Below, piece by piece: positions 36,060-47,600 of a stretch of DNA of 64,000 bases. Source of the DNA: Dermacentor variabilis. Taxonomy: Eukaryota; Arthropoda; Arachnida; Ixodida; Ixodidae. Location of the stretch: assembly GCF_050947875.1 (NCBI RefSeq), contig NC_134570.1, positions 109,541,787 to 109,605,786 on the forward strand, written 5' to 3'. The notes beneath the pieces were generated by a model. The model did not search any database and was not told the DNA's origin. It saw only the letters and a list, made by a program, of their open reading frames with translations. Positions within the stretch are counted from its first letter, which is position 1. Each line of letters begins with the position of its first letter. The position numbers and the translations under genes were made by a program.

Positions 36060-37950
36060 CGGGCGACACAGACTTGCCGAGTCAAGTGCACCGACAAGTT
36101 TCCTTCAGCGATGCCGCTACTATTATGGTTGCAGCCCTTTCAACTGCTACGAACATACTAGTTCGTGGCGGGAGTGTCAGAGTGTCATCAACAACACGCA
36201 GTCCTGTCTTGCTCGTGTTACTATATTGCAGTATAACTGGGCGTAGTTGTCGGAAAACATTATAATCAGCTCCCGAAGATCGATAACAGCACCGTGCTCG
36301 CGAAGAAAATCCATCCCAAGGATGACTTTCCGCGAGCACTCGCGCAACACGATGAACTAAACAACGTATGTTTACTGACGGATTCAGAACCTGGCGCTGC
36401 ATGTCCCAGTCGACGTCAAGAGATGACCACCTGTTGTCCGGAGGCTTATTCCGTGCCATGGCGTCGTGACTTTTCTCAGTTCGGCAGCTAGTCCGGCCCT
36501 CATAACAGAATAATCGGTGCCAGTGTCCACGAGGGCAGTGACTGGGTTGTCGTCGACTTGAATGGGGATGCCTGCGGAAACGCTTTTGTAGTCGACGGCA
36601 TGCGGCGGTGAAAGGGAATTGAGCGAGGAGAATGTTTTATAAATCCGTCAACAGCGGCCCCACCCCTGGAGGTCGCTGCTCCTAGTTTTCCCGGCGTGGG
36701 CTTGGGGTCCTGATGGATCTGCACCCAACGCCATGAGCGCGCGGTAAGTATTGGCCAGGTGACGTAGAACTTCGAGGAGATGGAGATTGGGACTGGCGCC
36801 GCGGAAAAGCTGAGGACTGATGGCTCGCCAAGTACTCGACAATAGCTCGAGGACACTCACCATCACGTGGTCGACGTGCGTCTGGGCGAAATCCAGGAAG
36901 ACCCATCTGGGGGTATGTGCACTTTCGGTTAAGGTTACCTGCGTCACCACGGTTGTGGCAGAGTGGCCGATCGTCTGGAGTGTGGCACACACTGGATTTC
37001 CGCACGTCTAGTCTTGGGCTTGCGGAAGGCAGAGGGCCCGAAGAGTACTGAGGGCTCGAGAATTACTGTGTCGGCTGTTACGTGGATGGACTGGACGGAC
37101 AGCCGACTGCCGGCATAGGAGCTCTTCAGGCTTCGGCGTACGTCAGGAGAGGGGCTGCGGCTGGCGACGCGACCAGTGGTTGTACCAGCTACCTGACCTA
37201 TTCGCGAACCACATCACTTAAAGGAGTCACATGGTATTAAGGAGACATTGCATGAACTTGTTGCAGCTCCTCGCGTGCAATACTGCGCTCGAGCTCCCTG
37301 AGTGTCGACAAATCAGGGATGGCCATGGAAGGCGAGAGAGATGTAAAGTTGCTTGGGCGCTAGTACTGCGACCACCATAGCATACGTTCCATCGTTCTTG
37401 CGTCGCTGAGAGACGGTACCTGGTGGGTTGCGCACTAGACCTGCGAACAACTGCTCTTTCACGCCTCGCATCAACAAGCGTCCTTTCTTTTCTTCTGTCA
37501 CTCAGGAATAGCGCGCCTGAACAGCCGCGACATGTCCTCAACGAACATGGCGGCACTCTCATTTGGTCTTTGATTCCTGGAATTGAGAGCACGTTCTTCT
37601 TGCTCCTGCCAGTCTGAACTTCCGTAGGTATTGCACAGCTGGCCACAAAATTCTTGCCAGGTCGGCAAACTAGCTTCGTGGTTTTCGAACCAGATGCGCG
37701 CTGAGTCCTCGAGAGAGAAGTAGACATAGCGGAGCTTTTGGTGGGCGTCTTATTCATTCACGCTGGCAACTCGACTGTGGCGGTCCAGCCAGTTTTCAAC
37801 ATCCTCGAACGCGTCACGCGGCGTGTTGAAACTCTACGGAGCAGGCGTAGTGGCGGTCTCTCCAGTCTGTTGAACTGGTTGTCATGGTTGTACCCTTTAG
37901 TGAAAGAGGGTCCAGTTCTGGTGGTAGTCCTAGTTGTCGCCGGCTGCGCC
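36060..37950 (-). pseudogene. Gypsy Gag, zinc knuckle and protease remnant
   Basis: On the minus strand, Gag fragments appear in alternating frames: SLPTWQEFCGQLCNTYG (about 37675-37625), RNQRPNESAAMFVEDMSRLF (about 37580-37520) and GVKEQLFAGLVRNPPGTV (about 37474-37421). A basic RSPSPRR-rich tail and a C..C....H....C-type knuckle (LCHNRGDAGNLNRKC, Arg where Cys is expected) are near 36960. The protease motif ALVDTGTDYSV is at about 36531-36499. The polyprotein is disrupted by frameshifts throughout. Confidence 0.75.
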
Positions 37951-38039
37951 GAAGGTGAGCGTTGAAGGTGTCGCGATCGAAGTTAGGAGCTTCCTGTTGG
38001 TCGCAGTGCGTGGAACAGTTTACCCCGCACCTCCACCAG

Positions 38040-38203
38040 TCACATTATTATATATATGACAAAAACTATTGAGTTTAATTTAACAGAAACAAACAGCTGC
38101 CATCTGACACCTTCGCTGAGAGTGCGTCTTCGTCGTACTCGACCTCAGCTTCTGCAGAAGCGGCAAATACACTACTACACAGCCAGCTGTTATGCTCGGG
38201 GCA
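38040..38203 (-). repeat. 5' LTR of the old gypsy element (truncated)
   Basis: It aligns by eye with 30588-30755. Similarity stops at about 38203, so the outer part of the 5' LTR has been lost or replaced. Confidence 0.6.
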
Positions 38204-41200
38204 ATATCAAGCCACTCGTGACAGCGGAGATGATGTCGCTAAATGGCGCGCAGTTCTTACGAACAAAAAGCTTTGCGAGTTCGGTCCTTCATGTTATGGA
38301 TTAATTAGAATAGTACAGGGTCTCAGCACAATACAGAACAAAACTCACCTCGAAACTCCCCATATGAGCCGAAGTGTGAGCCCAAACGAGCCAGTGGCTT
38401 AGCCGAATCTTATCGAAGTTACTTGAAGTACAGACTACTCAAGCAAAACCAGATGCGAAGACATAGCCATATGTTTGTAGAACCGAGCTTGATTTCTCTC
38501 GCAAGCATGCGCTTAACCACTAAACGAGGTTTCTGCCGCTTTGGCAGACATTCTCGCAGTATACGAACCATACATATGGCGGTGCGCTTATTCGGAATTA
38601 TGACTTGCTCATTTCCATCACGGAGAGCTTATTCCAGCAACCGCGCGCGGATATAATGGATTCCCGCTCGGCCGGCTGATTATCGTAACGGGACGAGCTC
38701 AAAGTGAGCTGTCGTTCGCTCCGAACAATTCGTTTCGAATCGATGCCGTAAGCGCCTCGTGTCGTCTCTCCAGTCGCGTGCAGTCGATGCTCCATAGTCG
38801 CCTGCACTGTTACGGCTGCCACCGGTTGGTACGGGGCATCTGCTTGGAGCTCGAACCAGATTGACCATCGGAGAGGATCCGGCAGGGAAGACAAGATGAT
38901 GTGAAAACAAATAGCAGAAGTTTAATACATCGTTACGGGTGAGCGGTGCGCTCCAAGTCAAAAAGCACGTAAACGTTCAGCGCGCGTGCCTGCACGCATG
39001 GCCAGAGAAGATCCGTCTGTGGCGTCTCGCTGGCTTTCTTATATGCCTCCCACCATCCGGGCAACCGCATTCTCTCTTGCTCCGTGGTAGAGGGCCTTGT
39101 CCGCACACTGGTCATTGCACACACAGAGGAATACGGAGAAAAACCACTATCTGGCGTGAAGGGGTCGAATAGAGGACAGCGGAGAGGATTTGCACTGGTG
39201 TATAATCCCGTCGCACACACTCGAAGCACAAGTCTTTTTCGTGTTGACGAGTGTGACGATTAGGCACATCGTGTCTCAGGCGCTTGGCATCCGTTTTCTT
39301 CATCGCCGCCCACAGTGAACCGTAACTGCACCTACGGATACTTTGTTTTCAATCCAGCAATTACCCGTGTTTTCCGTGCCATTCTCAAGGAAGTAATGCG
39401 AAATTCGTAACCGATTTACAAGACATAGTCGCTAATATTGCGGAGAGAGTTGGGACGCGAACTGCCGCAAGCGCGTTAACGCATTCCTCTTGAGCGACCC
39501 TGTTTTCAAAGCAGGTAGTCAAGTTACATGTGCTTGTGAGCACCCTTTGGCGCATATAAACATATTCCGTAGAAGCAGGGGAGGCTTGCAGGAGTTGCAA
39601 TGAAACTGGTCCATTCGAGCAGCTATACAGGCTATCCTGGCGGTTTGTTCAACCTTGGCACCTCATGGGTCAGGCGTGATTATGCTGAAGTACTTGTGTG
39701 CAGCAAGCAACTCTACACTTACCACTTTACCCGTATTCCTTTTTCGACTACTCAATCCGCTTTGGGGCAAATTGTTCTATAGCCTAATAGTAAATAAAGT
39801 TGTGGATTGGTGAAGGTGTTTAGGTTTTTGTCGAAATTACAAAGGAATAGGAGAAAACACATTGGCAATCGGCTTGTCGAATGCGTAGTACATACTCTCT
39901 CGGCCGTACTGAACAGGGACCCGACATCCTCTCACGTATATACCACTGCACCGAAATACAGGTGCGCCGCCTACTTCGTCTTTCTATCTCTCGTTCTCGG
40001 CGCTGATTGCTCGTGGCGCTACTGAGAGCGAGCGTGTGTAATGGGCTCCCGCGCGCAGCTACGTGAGGTAATGACGCAGAATACGGGACGCATTAGGCCT
40101 GTAGCGCCCGCACGACGCCACGATGGTTCGGAGAGACCAAGTCGGCGCTGCAGGTGCGCGTCGGCGTTGTAATACTGTGCTACGAGTTTCTTTGCAATGC
40201 CGCAATGGCGACCGGTTCCAATCCGCACTGCGCCCTCTCTCGAGAGCGCAACACTTGTCATAATGTGGATGCGCAACAGTGCGGGCGAGCCTTGCAACAG
40301 CGAGGCCCTGCATGGGTATACACCGAGTGCAGATCGAGAAAGCCATCGCGCTCTGCAGGATTTGAGAGAAAACAGGCGCATCGTTTTTGACAGGGTTGCC
40401 GCGCCTACAACGTTACACGTGCAATGCGGAACCCGACAGGCACAAATTCAGCTCCCGCAGCAGAATCCCCCGACTCCGGCTCGGATAAATCGAGGTGTCG
40501 TAACCGCTGCACCCAATATTTCGAGACAACGGACGTAGCAGTACCCAGCACACCTACACGCGCCAACGTGAACGACTACGCAGAGTGCAGAACAGTGGCG
40601 CTCTCTGACGCCCGAGCTACAACCCGTTCGATTCGACGTTGTCGACGCGGCGCTTGCCGCTGCGTGCTCGCGTGCCCTTTAGAAGTGCGCGCGCCCACTT
40701 CAGCGATAATAAAAGGCGCGCGCGCGCCGGAGGCGGCGTGCACGCTTGAAGAAGCGATTCCGTGCTCGCCTCGCGGAAACGCTTATACAGCACGGGCCCC
40801 GTATGCTGCGTGTACACGTCGACGGCGTTGGCGCGCTGACTCAGGCAGCGCTGCGAAAGACGCACGCGTCATTTCCGAACGGGGCGGAATTTTCGAGCGC
40901 GTATACGGGTGCGGCGGGAATTCGCCGAAATTGTTCGCCCGGCAGTCGTATACGTGACCTCGAGAGGAGCGGCTGGATCTCAGTAATTGGAGGGAGAGAT
41001 AGAGAGAACGGGTGGATACTAATATCGCCCATAACTTGTTACACGTACGTTCTCGTACGCTCCACGCTCGAACGCATCGGAAGGACAAGGGAGCAGGCAC
41101 AATTTCATTTATATAGAAAGAGCGACGGGGCATTCGGCGAAGTTCGCTAAAACAAATGCACTATAAAAAACACTGATGTTGCGGGAACTCCGGATAGAAG

Positions 41201-43392
41201 GACTGCTCATCACCCTTATAGCGTAATGCTCTCAAGCGCTTTGGTATCGATCTGCGAGAGTACAGGGTATACGGCGGCGAAGGAAGAGCATATTAGGACA
41301 GATACCAGAGTTTCTTGCTATGAACTCGCTCTGGCAGATATACCACAGACAGCGAGTTCGTAGAAATTGAGCGCGTAAGAGCCGCATCTCACCAAACCGG
41401 AGCGCAGGAACACCGGAGAGGAGATAGGACGACCACTGATTACCTTTAAATATAGGGGTGCGCGATTTATTCGGGGTTGCGAATTCGAATCAATTATAGT
41501 CTTTGTTATCTATTTGATTCGTATTTGATTCGAAGCATCCGTAGTCGAAATTTTCGAACATTCGTTCCTGACTGAGTGCGCAGGATAAGAACAGTTGTTG
41601 GGTGTACAGTTTGCAGAACATTTGAGAAACGTTTTTTTCTTAATCCAACTTGACTGGAAAAGCTTATCCATTCCTGCGAGACCACTGCTCCAAAATAGAA
41701 TGCTTCCGGAAGTACCGTCGTTACTACGCGGAGCTAACGTGGGTATTAGTAAATTGTATTGGCGACAACTCGGACTCCTCTAATGCAGGGTGCTTCATAA
41801 TTAGAATGCCCACCAATTCGTTACCAAACACTTATGCGGAATATTGCACTGTTTTCCAGGTAGATGCCACCCTGCTCACGTTTTCGATTCCGTCCAAGAA
41901 TTTCACTACTTGTACAGCCGTACATCTGTGCCCACGTGCCTTTTAATCGATCATCCAATGCGGAGTAGTGAAAGGACGACCATTAATATTTCATAACATA
42001 ACGCGTACTATAAAGGGTTCCTATTGATACTGAAATACAGGGCAGAAGAAGCGAAGATGTATTGCTTGATGGGCGAACACAACTTTTCATGCAGAGACGA
42101 TTCTGCGGAGTAGAAATATCTGTAACCGGTTCTCGTTCACTGGGCGGCAGTAGGTTTTCGATGAGTCGATAATGTGTCCAAAGAGAATCGTTGCGTGGAA
42201 ACTGCTCAGCAGCAGATCGCGAGAAACGTCATTTGCGCTTTCGGGTCATAAATAAACGGTACCGCAGCAGACGCGAAGGCCACATGCAGAAAGCGCAGGG
42301 TTTTTGAAGAATTATTCGTTGAAAGAAGGATAAAACCATGCGATGGGAGCGCAACGTAAAGACCACGATAACAGAGGAAGGGTATACGGGCTCTACGTTT
42401 TCGCGTTCTTTTTTACGTGGCGCCAGTAAGAATTACATATAGCGAGCCCAGACATCAACTCGCACGGCACAAGTGCTTCTGGCAAATGATGAACTGTTGA
42501 ACGTGACATACGTTTCTCGGCAAAGCGCTGGCCTCGTGTAAAGGCAATCCAGCAGTGGTTCTTTCGACCTGCGTAGTTCATTCGTGCTCTAACAGCTTCA
42601 CTGCAAAAAGAAACAAATCAAGCGCATATATTCAAAGGGGCCCGAAGAATTTTTCCGGGCTGTAGACTACAAATGTCGGTCTCAAAGGTGTCGAGGCTGT
42701 ATGCCTGAAAAATCGTGGCCCGCCTTTTATCCTGAAACCACGACATGAAATTACATGAAAGCGAGAAGAACGTGCTTCTAACCTGTCCAGCTGATCCCTT
42801 ACTTATATTCAATCTCACGACAGCAACACTGACGAAGACGACGAGAATAACGACAAAACTATCGCTATAGTCGGTGACAACCTATAAGAATAACAGGTCA
42901 TACGCGGGCTGTCTAACTCAAAAACAATTTGTGCAGATCTGCCGGTCAATGAGGTTCGCATATTTCCTTGACGTAAAGCGGTTTTGCGTGCTTAAAAGGG
43001 CTGTCTTCTCCCTACAAATCAGTCTTTGTTTCACTGGGTTTACGGTGAAATCTGAACAATGTTTATATCAGTGCTAAGCCCAAGATAATATAGTTTAGCT
43101 TGAAACAAACAGCTTTTTTTTTCAGTTAGCCTACAGAATTTACATTAACAGAGTGAGGTCATTAAGGTGTGAGCAGACTCCAGCTGGCTCGGCTTTCAGT
43201 GGCGTAGGGCAGGCGCACTGTGTTTTTGTGGGTGAAGCACGTATTGAATCCTTAGGCTGTCACCAACTATAGTTAGCTAAAGAAACTCCGCTCACGTGAA
43301 ACGCGAACCACCTCCTCCTCCCTATCAATGAATAGCCAGCAATAAATGTGGGCCACATCGCCGTCTTTCGACGATATGAGCATCTACACTGA
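38204..43392. other. Gene-poor stretch of about 5.2 kb
   Basis: No gene is recognised. A CpG-rich block at about 40400-41000 includes ATAATAAAAGGCGCGCG at about 40708, which could be a core promoter, but no gene follows that I can identify. The segment 38680-39300 has LTR-like hints on the minus strand (GCATATAAG near 39040, ATTAAA near 38925) without detectable termini, so I do not call it. Confidence 0.3.
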
Positions 43393-43396
43393 CTAG
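43393..43396. repeat. 4-bp target site duplication, left copy (CTAG)
   Basis: The matching copy is at 50194-50197. The 4-bp length fits gypsy-type integrases. Confidence 0.85.
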
Positions 43397-44154
43397 TGTT
43401 TGGATCCGACCTGCTGGTACGATCTGTTGGGAACTCGGCGCTGACGCCCGTGGTTGTACCTGGGTCGCAAGCCCCAATGGTAGCGTTGGCCTGGCGGCCT
43501 GGGGTACAACTGGAAGCATCCGAAGGTCCCGGCAAAGCATGAGTCGACTGGTAACAACGAAACAACTTGTTTATTTTAACATCGCAAAGAGTTGGCGGTC
43601 AGGTTTGACCGAAGTAGAGAGACGGGAGAGCACTTCACTCAACAGAAGAAATCGGAGCCCTCCTTTTGGCGTCCGGGGGCAGCTGTTTTTATACTCTCGC
43701 AGTTGAGGGCAAGAAGGAACCCCTCAAAAGACGAGCACGTGAATGTACAATGGGCTAATGGTGACGCACACTGTCGTAGCGATGCCGTAGCACCATGTCG
43801 AGCACGATCTCGTAGCACCCTGTCGTGGCGCTGCCGGTCGGACACAATGACTGTAATGAGAAGATGGTCCCTGCTTTGGCATCGCCTGTTTCGGGCATAA
43901 TGACTGGAACGAGATCCCTGCTTTGGCATCGCCTGTTTCGGGCCCAATAACTGGAATGAGATCCCTGCTTTGGCATCGCCTGTTTCGGGCACAATGACTG
44001 GAATGCGAGGATGATCCCTAGGCGGTCGCATCGCCGCAGTCGCGCCTGGAAACACCTGGCGATGAGTGTTGCGGCGACGACGATCGGGCCAAAATGTCCG
44101 CCGCCCCGCCGCAGTTGCGCCGGCAAAACCACGTGTCGCAGGCGAAACGCAACA
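43397..44154 (-). repeat. 3' LTR
   Basis: On the minus strand U3 runs from 44154 to about 43660, with TATAAAA at 43693-43687. AATAAA lies at 43576-43571, about 115 bases on, so R is roughly 43660-43555 and U5 the remainder. U3 holds three tandem 46-bp units (about 43870-44007). Confidence 0.95.
43870..44007. repeat. Three tandem 46-bp units inside the LTR U3
   Basis: Each unit contains CTGCTTTGGCATCGCCTGTT followed by TCGGGC and an AATGACTGGAA-like end. The same triplet is in the other LTR at about 49909-50046. Repeated units upstream of a TATA box often act as enhancers in LTRs; that role is inferred. Confidence 0.9.
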
Positions 44155-44180
44155 GACCGCCCCGCCGGGGGAAGGAGATC
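44155..44180 (-). promoter_or_regulatory. Polypurine tract candidate next to the 3' LTR
   Basis: The minus strand just before the 3' LTR reads GGCGGGGCGG with a few pyrimidines. This is G-rich and in the place where plus-strand DNA priming is expected, but not a perfect purine run. Confidence 0.45.
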
Positions 44181-44640
44181 CCGATGGACAGGGGACTGCA
44201 TCCGCTGTCCGGAGGGATGTCGCTCGATGATGCTCATAATCGAAGTCGGGCGTCCCTCGACGTTTCTTGAGCGCAGCGCACAGAGAAGGCCTTGTTCTCT
44301 TGTTCAGGTTCGCACGGGACAATGCAAAGTGACTTCGGGAGAGTTCACATTTTTGTTCTCGTTCCCGGCAAGCGTTAGAACTACGCTGAAACTCAACCGC
44401 TCAGTCAGCAAGCACGGCACAACCCTCACTAAGCCCTGCCAGGCTCTTTCCCCTTTTTATACCACTGCCTAGTTCCTTACAGTAGTCTAGCATCACTCAG
44501 AACGCGTCCACAAATTGAAAAATTGCACTAGAAAGCATATCATCACTTTGAAACACTAAACAAAAGCAATATGTTAAAAAAAAATCCTGCCTCAGGAAGA
44601 AAAACATCAGTAACAAACAATTTTGAGGCTGATTCCTACG
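44181..44640 (-). other. 3' untranslated region of the Gmr1-like element
   Basis: About 460 bp between the Gag-Pol stop and the 3' LTR. The minus strand contains a strong TATA-box-like GGTATAAAAAGGGG at about 44466-44453. A minus-strand frame (44322-43639) starts downstream of it and runs into the LTR; I see no family features in that frame. Confidence 0.6.
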
Positions 44641-47600
44641 TTAGGGGCTTCGACTTAAGCCATCGGCGTTACCGTTGAGACTCCCCTTTTTGTAACGCAC
44701 CTCAAAGGAATATTGTTGTAAAGCGAGGCTCCAGCGCAGGAGGCGGCCATTTTTGGGAGAGATGGTCTGCAGCCATTGGAGAGGGCAGTGATCCGTCTCA
44801 ATAATAAACCTCGAGCCGGCTAGATAGCATGACAATTTCTGAACGGCCCACACGAGACATGCACACTCTTTCTCGGTGGCGCTATACGCCTGCTCACGAC
44901 TGGTCAGCTTACGACTAGCATACAGGACGGGGTGTTCTACTTCTCCATTTTCCCGTTGGCACAGTACAACGCCCATGCCTCGCTCACTAGCATCGCACTG
45001 AACAATGAACCCTTTTGTATAGTCTGGCGATCGTAGCACAGGCTGGCTTGTTAGGGCACTCTTTAGGGCGCTAAAAGCTCTTTCCTTGGTCTCGTCCCAG
45101 ACGACTGTTTGAGGCTCTGTCTTTCTTAGAGCATCCGTCAGGGGAGCCGCGATATCAGAGTACCTAGGGATGTACCTCTGATAGTAGCCGGCGACACCCA
45201 AGAACGACCGAATATCGGTCTTGGTGCGCGGTTGCGGAAAGTCTCGCACAGCGGCCACTTTTATTTCAGAGGGGCGGCGACGACCCTGACCAATCACGTG
45301 ACCGAGGTAGACAACCTCGGCCTGTGCTAACTGGCACTTAGGAGCCTTGACTGTCAAGCCTGCTTCGCGCAGGCGGGTTAGCACTGCCCGCAAGTGTGTC
45401 ATATGCTCAGACCAGGATGCGGAGAATATCGCTACGTCGTCTAGATACGGTAAAGCGAATTCTTGCTGTCCCCGCAACACTTTATCCATGAGGCTTGAAA
45501 AACAGTATGGCGCGTTCTTCAAACCAAAACTCAACACTTTAGGACGGAATGTTCCCATTGGTGAAATGAACGCCGCATACCTACTAGCCTCTTCTGTAAG
45601 TGGAACCTGCCAATAACCCCTGACAAGATCTAGGGTGGAAATAAACTGAGCGCTACTAACTTTCTCAAGGCGCTCCTCGATGTTAGGGATCGGATAAATT
45701 TGATCCTTAGTGATGGAATTAAGCCTGCGGTAGTCGACGCAAGGACGAGGTTCCTTGCCCGGTACCTCAACTAAAATCAAAGGGGAGGTATAATCACTCT
45801 CACCTGCCTCAATAACACCGAGCTGTAGCATTTTCTTTACCTCAGCCTCCATAATCTCGCTCTGGCGGGGTGACACCCGATACGCCTTGGATCGTACTGG
45901 CTCTGGGGAGGTAAGTTCTATATCATGAGTAAGTACAGAAGTCCTACCAGGCCTCTCAGAGAACAGACCTTGAAACTCTTGTAATAGCTGGTGTAGTTCG
46001 GTTTTCTGCTCAGGCGACAGCGGTGCTTTACTGATAAGGTCACTAATGACTTGACCGGTGTCTTCCCTGTTCGTCACTGAGCCTAGTCCTGGAAGCTCGA
46101 CCGGAAGCTCTTCAGGAACGTTTACCATCATGCACACCACTGCTTCCCTTTGTCTATAAGGTTTGAGCAGATTACAGTGGTAAACTTGCTGTGCTTTCCG
46201 CTTTCCTGGCAGACTTACCACGTAGTTAACGTCCGACAGTTTCTGAACAATTCGTGCTGGGCCCTCCCACTGCACGTCTAGTTTGTTGTTTAGCGATGTA
46301 CGCAATATCATGACCTCATCGCCCACCTCAAAACGACGGGCCCTGGCTGTCCGATCATAATAAACCTTGGCCCTCTGCTGGGCCTTTGTCATTGCTTCAC
46401 CTGACAACTCCTGTGCCCTTCTTAAGCGTTCGAGGAGCTTAAGCACGTACTCCACCACGACTGGGTCGTCGCCCCTACCTTCCCATGATTCTCGAAGCAT
46501 GCGAAGCGGAGATCGAAGCGAGCGACCGTACACCAGTTCAGCTGGCGAAAACCCCGTAGCCGCATGCGGCGCGGTTCTTAACGCAAACATCACTCCAGGC
46601 AGACACAGCTCCCAGTCAGTTTGATGTTCAAAACACAAGGCTCTCAACACGCGCTTCATGACGGAGTGGAGCTTCTCAACGGAATTCGACTGTGGGTGGT
46701 ACACTGAGCTGTGTAACAGCTTTACCCCACACCTTTCGAGAAAAGTTGTCGTCAAAGCGCTAGTAAACACTGTGCCCTGATCTGATTGGATTTCCGCAGG
46801 AAAACCAACTCGCGCAAATATGGACAGTAGTGCATTGACTATCTCAACTGAGCTGAGTTCTTTAAGCGGCACTGCTTCAGGGAACTTTGTCGCTGGGCAG
46901 ATCACAGTCAAAATGTGTCTGTACCCCGTGGCTGTTACCGGCAGAGGTCCCACAGTATCAATAACGAGCCGTCTAAAAGGCTCCGTAATGATAGGTACCA
47001 ATTTCAACGGCGCCCTTGATTTGTCCCCTGGTTTGCCCACCCGCTGACAAGTGTCACATGTCCTCACGAAATGGTCTGCGTCCCGAAAACACCCTGGCCA
47101 ATAGTACTCTTGCAAGAGACGGTCCTTAGTTTTCTTAACTCCTAGGTGTCCGGACCACGAACCCCCATGTGACAAGCGCAACAGATCCTGACGATAGCAT
47201 TGAGGCACGACCAGCTGATCGAACTCCACTCCTCTTCGGTCTAGATACTTCCGGTACAGGACTCCACCCCTTTCCACAAAACGCGCAGTTTTCCTGGCGA
47301 TACCTTCTTTGACATTGCAGCGCACGTTTTCCAGGCTGCCATCCTTTTTTTGTTCGGCTATCAAAGCCGACCGGCTGACTTTTAGCAACCTATCAAGTCC
47401 GTCTGACGTAGGCGCGATGAGCAAATCAGTAGATAGCTCTTCTAACTTTCCCGCGTCGGGCGTTTCCTCTCCAGTATCTGGCGCCTCTAACGTTACAGAC
47501 TCAAGTTTATTCAGTTCGGGCGTGCTCGGAATATCAGCTTGCTGCGCCTCTGACCCTTTTTCGTTGTTTGATAACGTCGGCCCCGCAACTACCGCCTTTG

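Larger units (their letters stand above)
30588..38203 (-). mobile_element. Old Ty3/gypsy retrotransposon, conventional order, with nested insertions
   Basis: On the minus strand, from right to left: partial 5' LTR (38203-38040), Gag (about 37900-37200), zinc knuckle (about 36985-36930), protease DTG (about 36520), RT (about 33700-33000), RNase H (32983-32300), integrase (about 32000-31000) and 3' LTR (30858-30588). This is the usual Gag-PR-RT-RH-INT order, unlike the element at 43397. The LTRs are only about 80% alike by eye and every domain is broken by frameshifts or stops. A SINE (31313-31530) and a LINE (about 33790-35925) have inserted. Confidence 0.85.

Noticed and set aside
38680..39310. 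Possible LTR of a BEL or gypsy element
   Set aside because: TATAAG-like and ATTAAA-like motifs are present on the minus strand, but no termini, direct repeat partner or target duplication could be found.
40400..41000. CpG-rich block as a host gene promoter
   Set aside because: A TATA-like ATAATAAAAGG precedes it, but no recognisable coding exon follows and the frames overlap on both strands.
43639..44322. 227-codon frame as an env-like or accessory gene of the Gmr1-like element
   Set aside because: It runs through the LTR, is Pro/Arg rich with no signal peptide or membrane segment, and has no recognisable family features.
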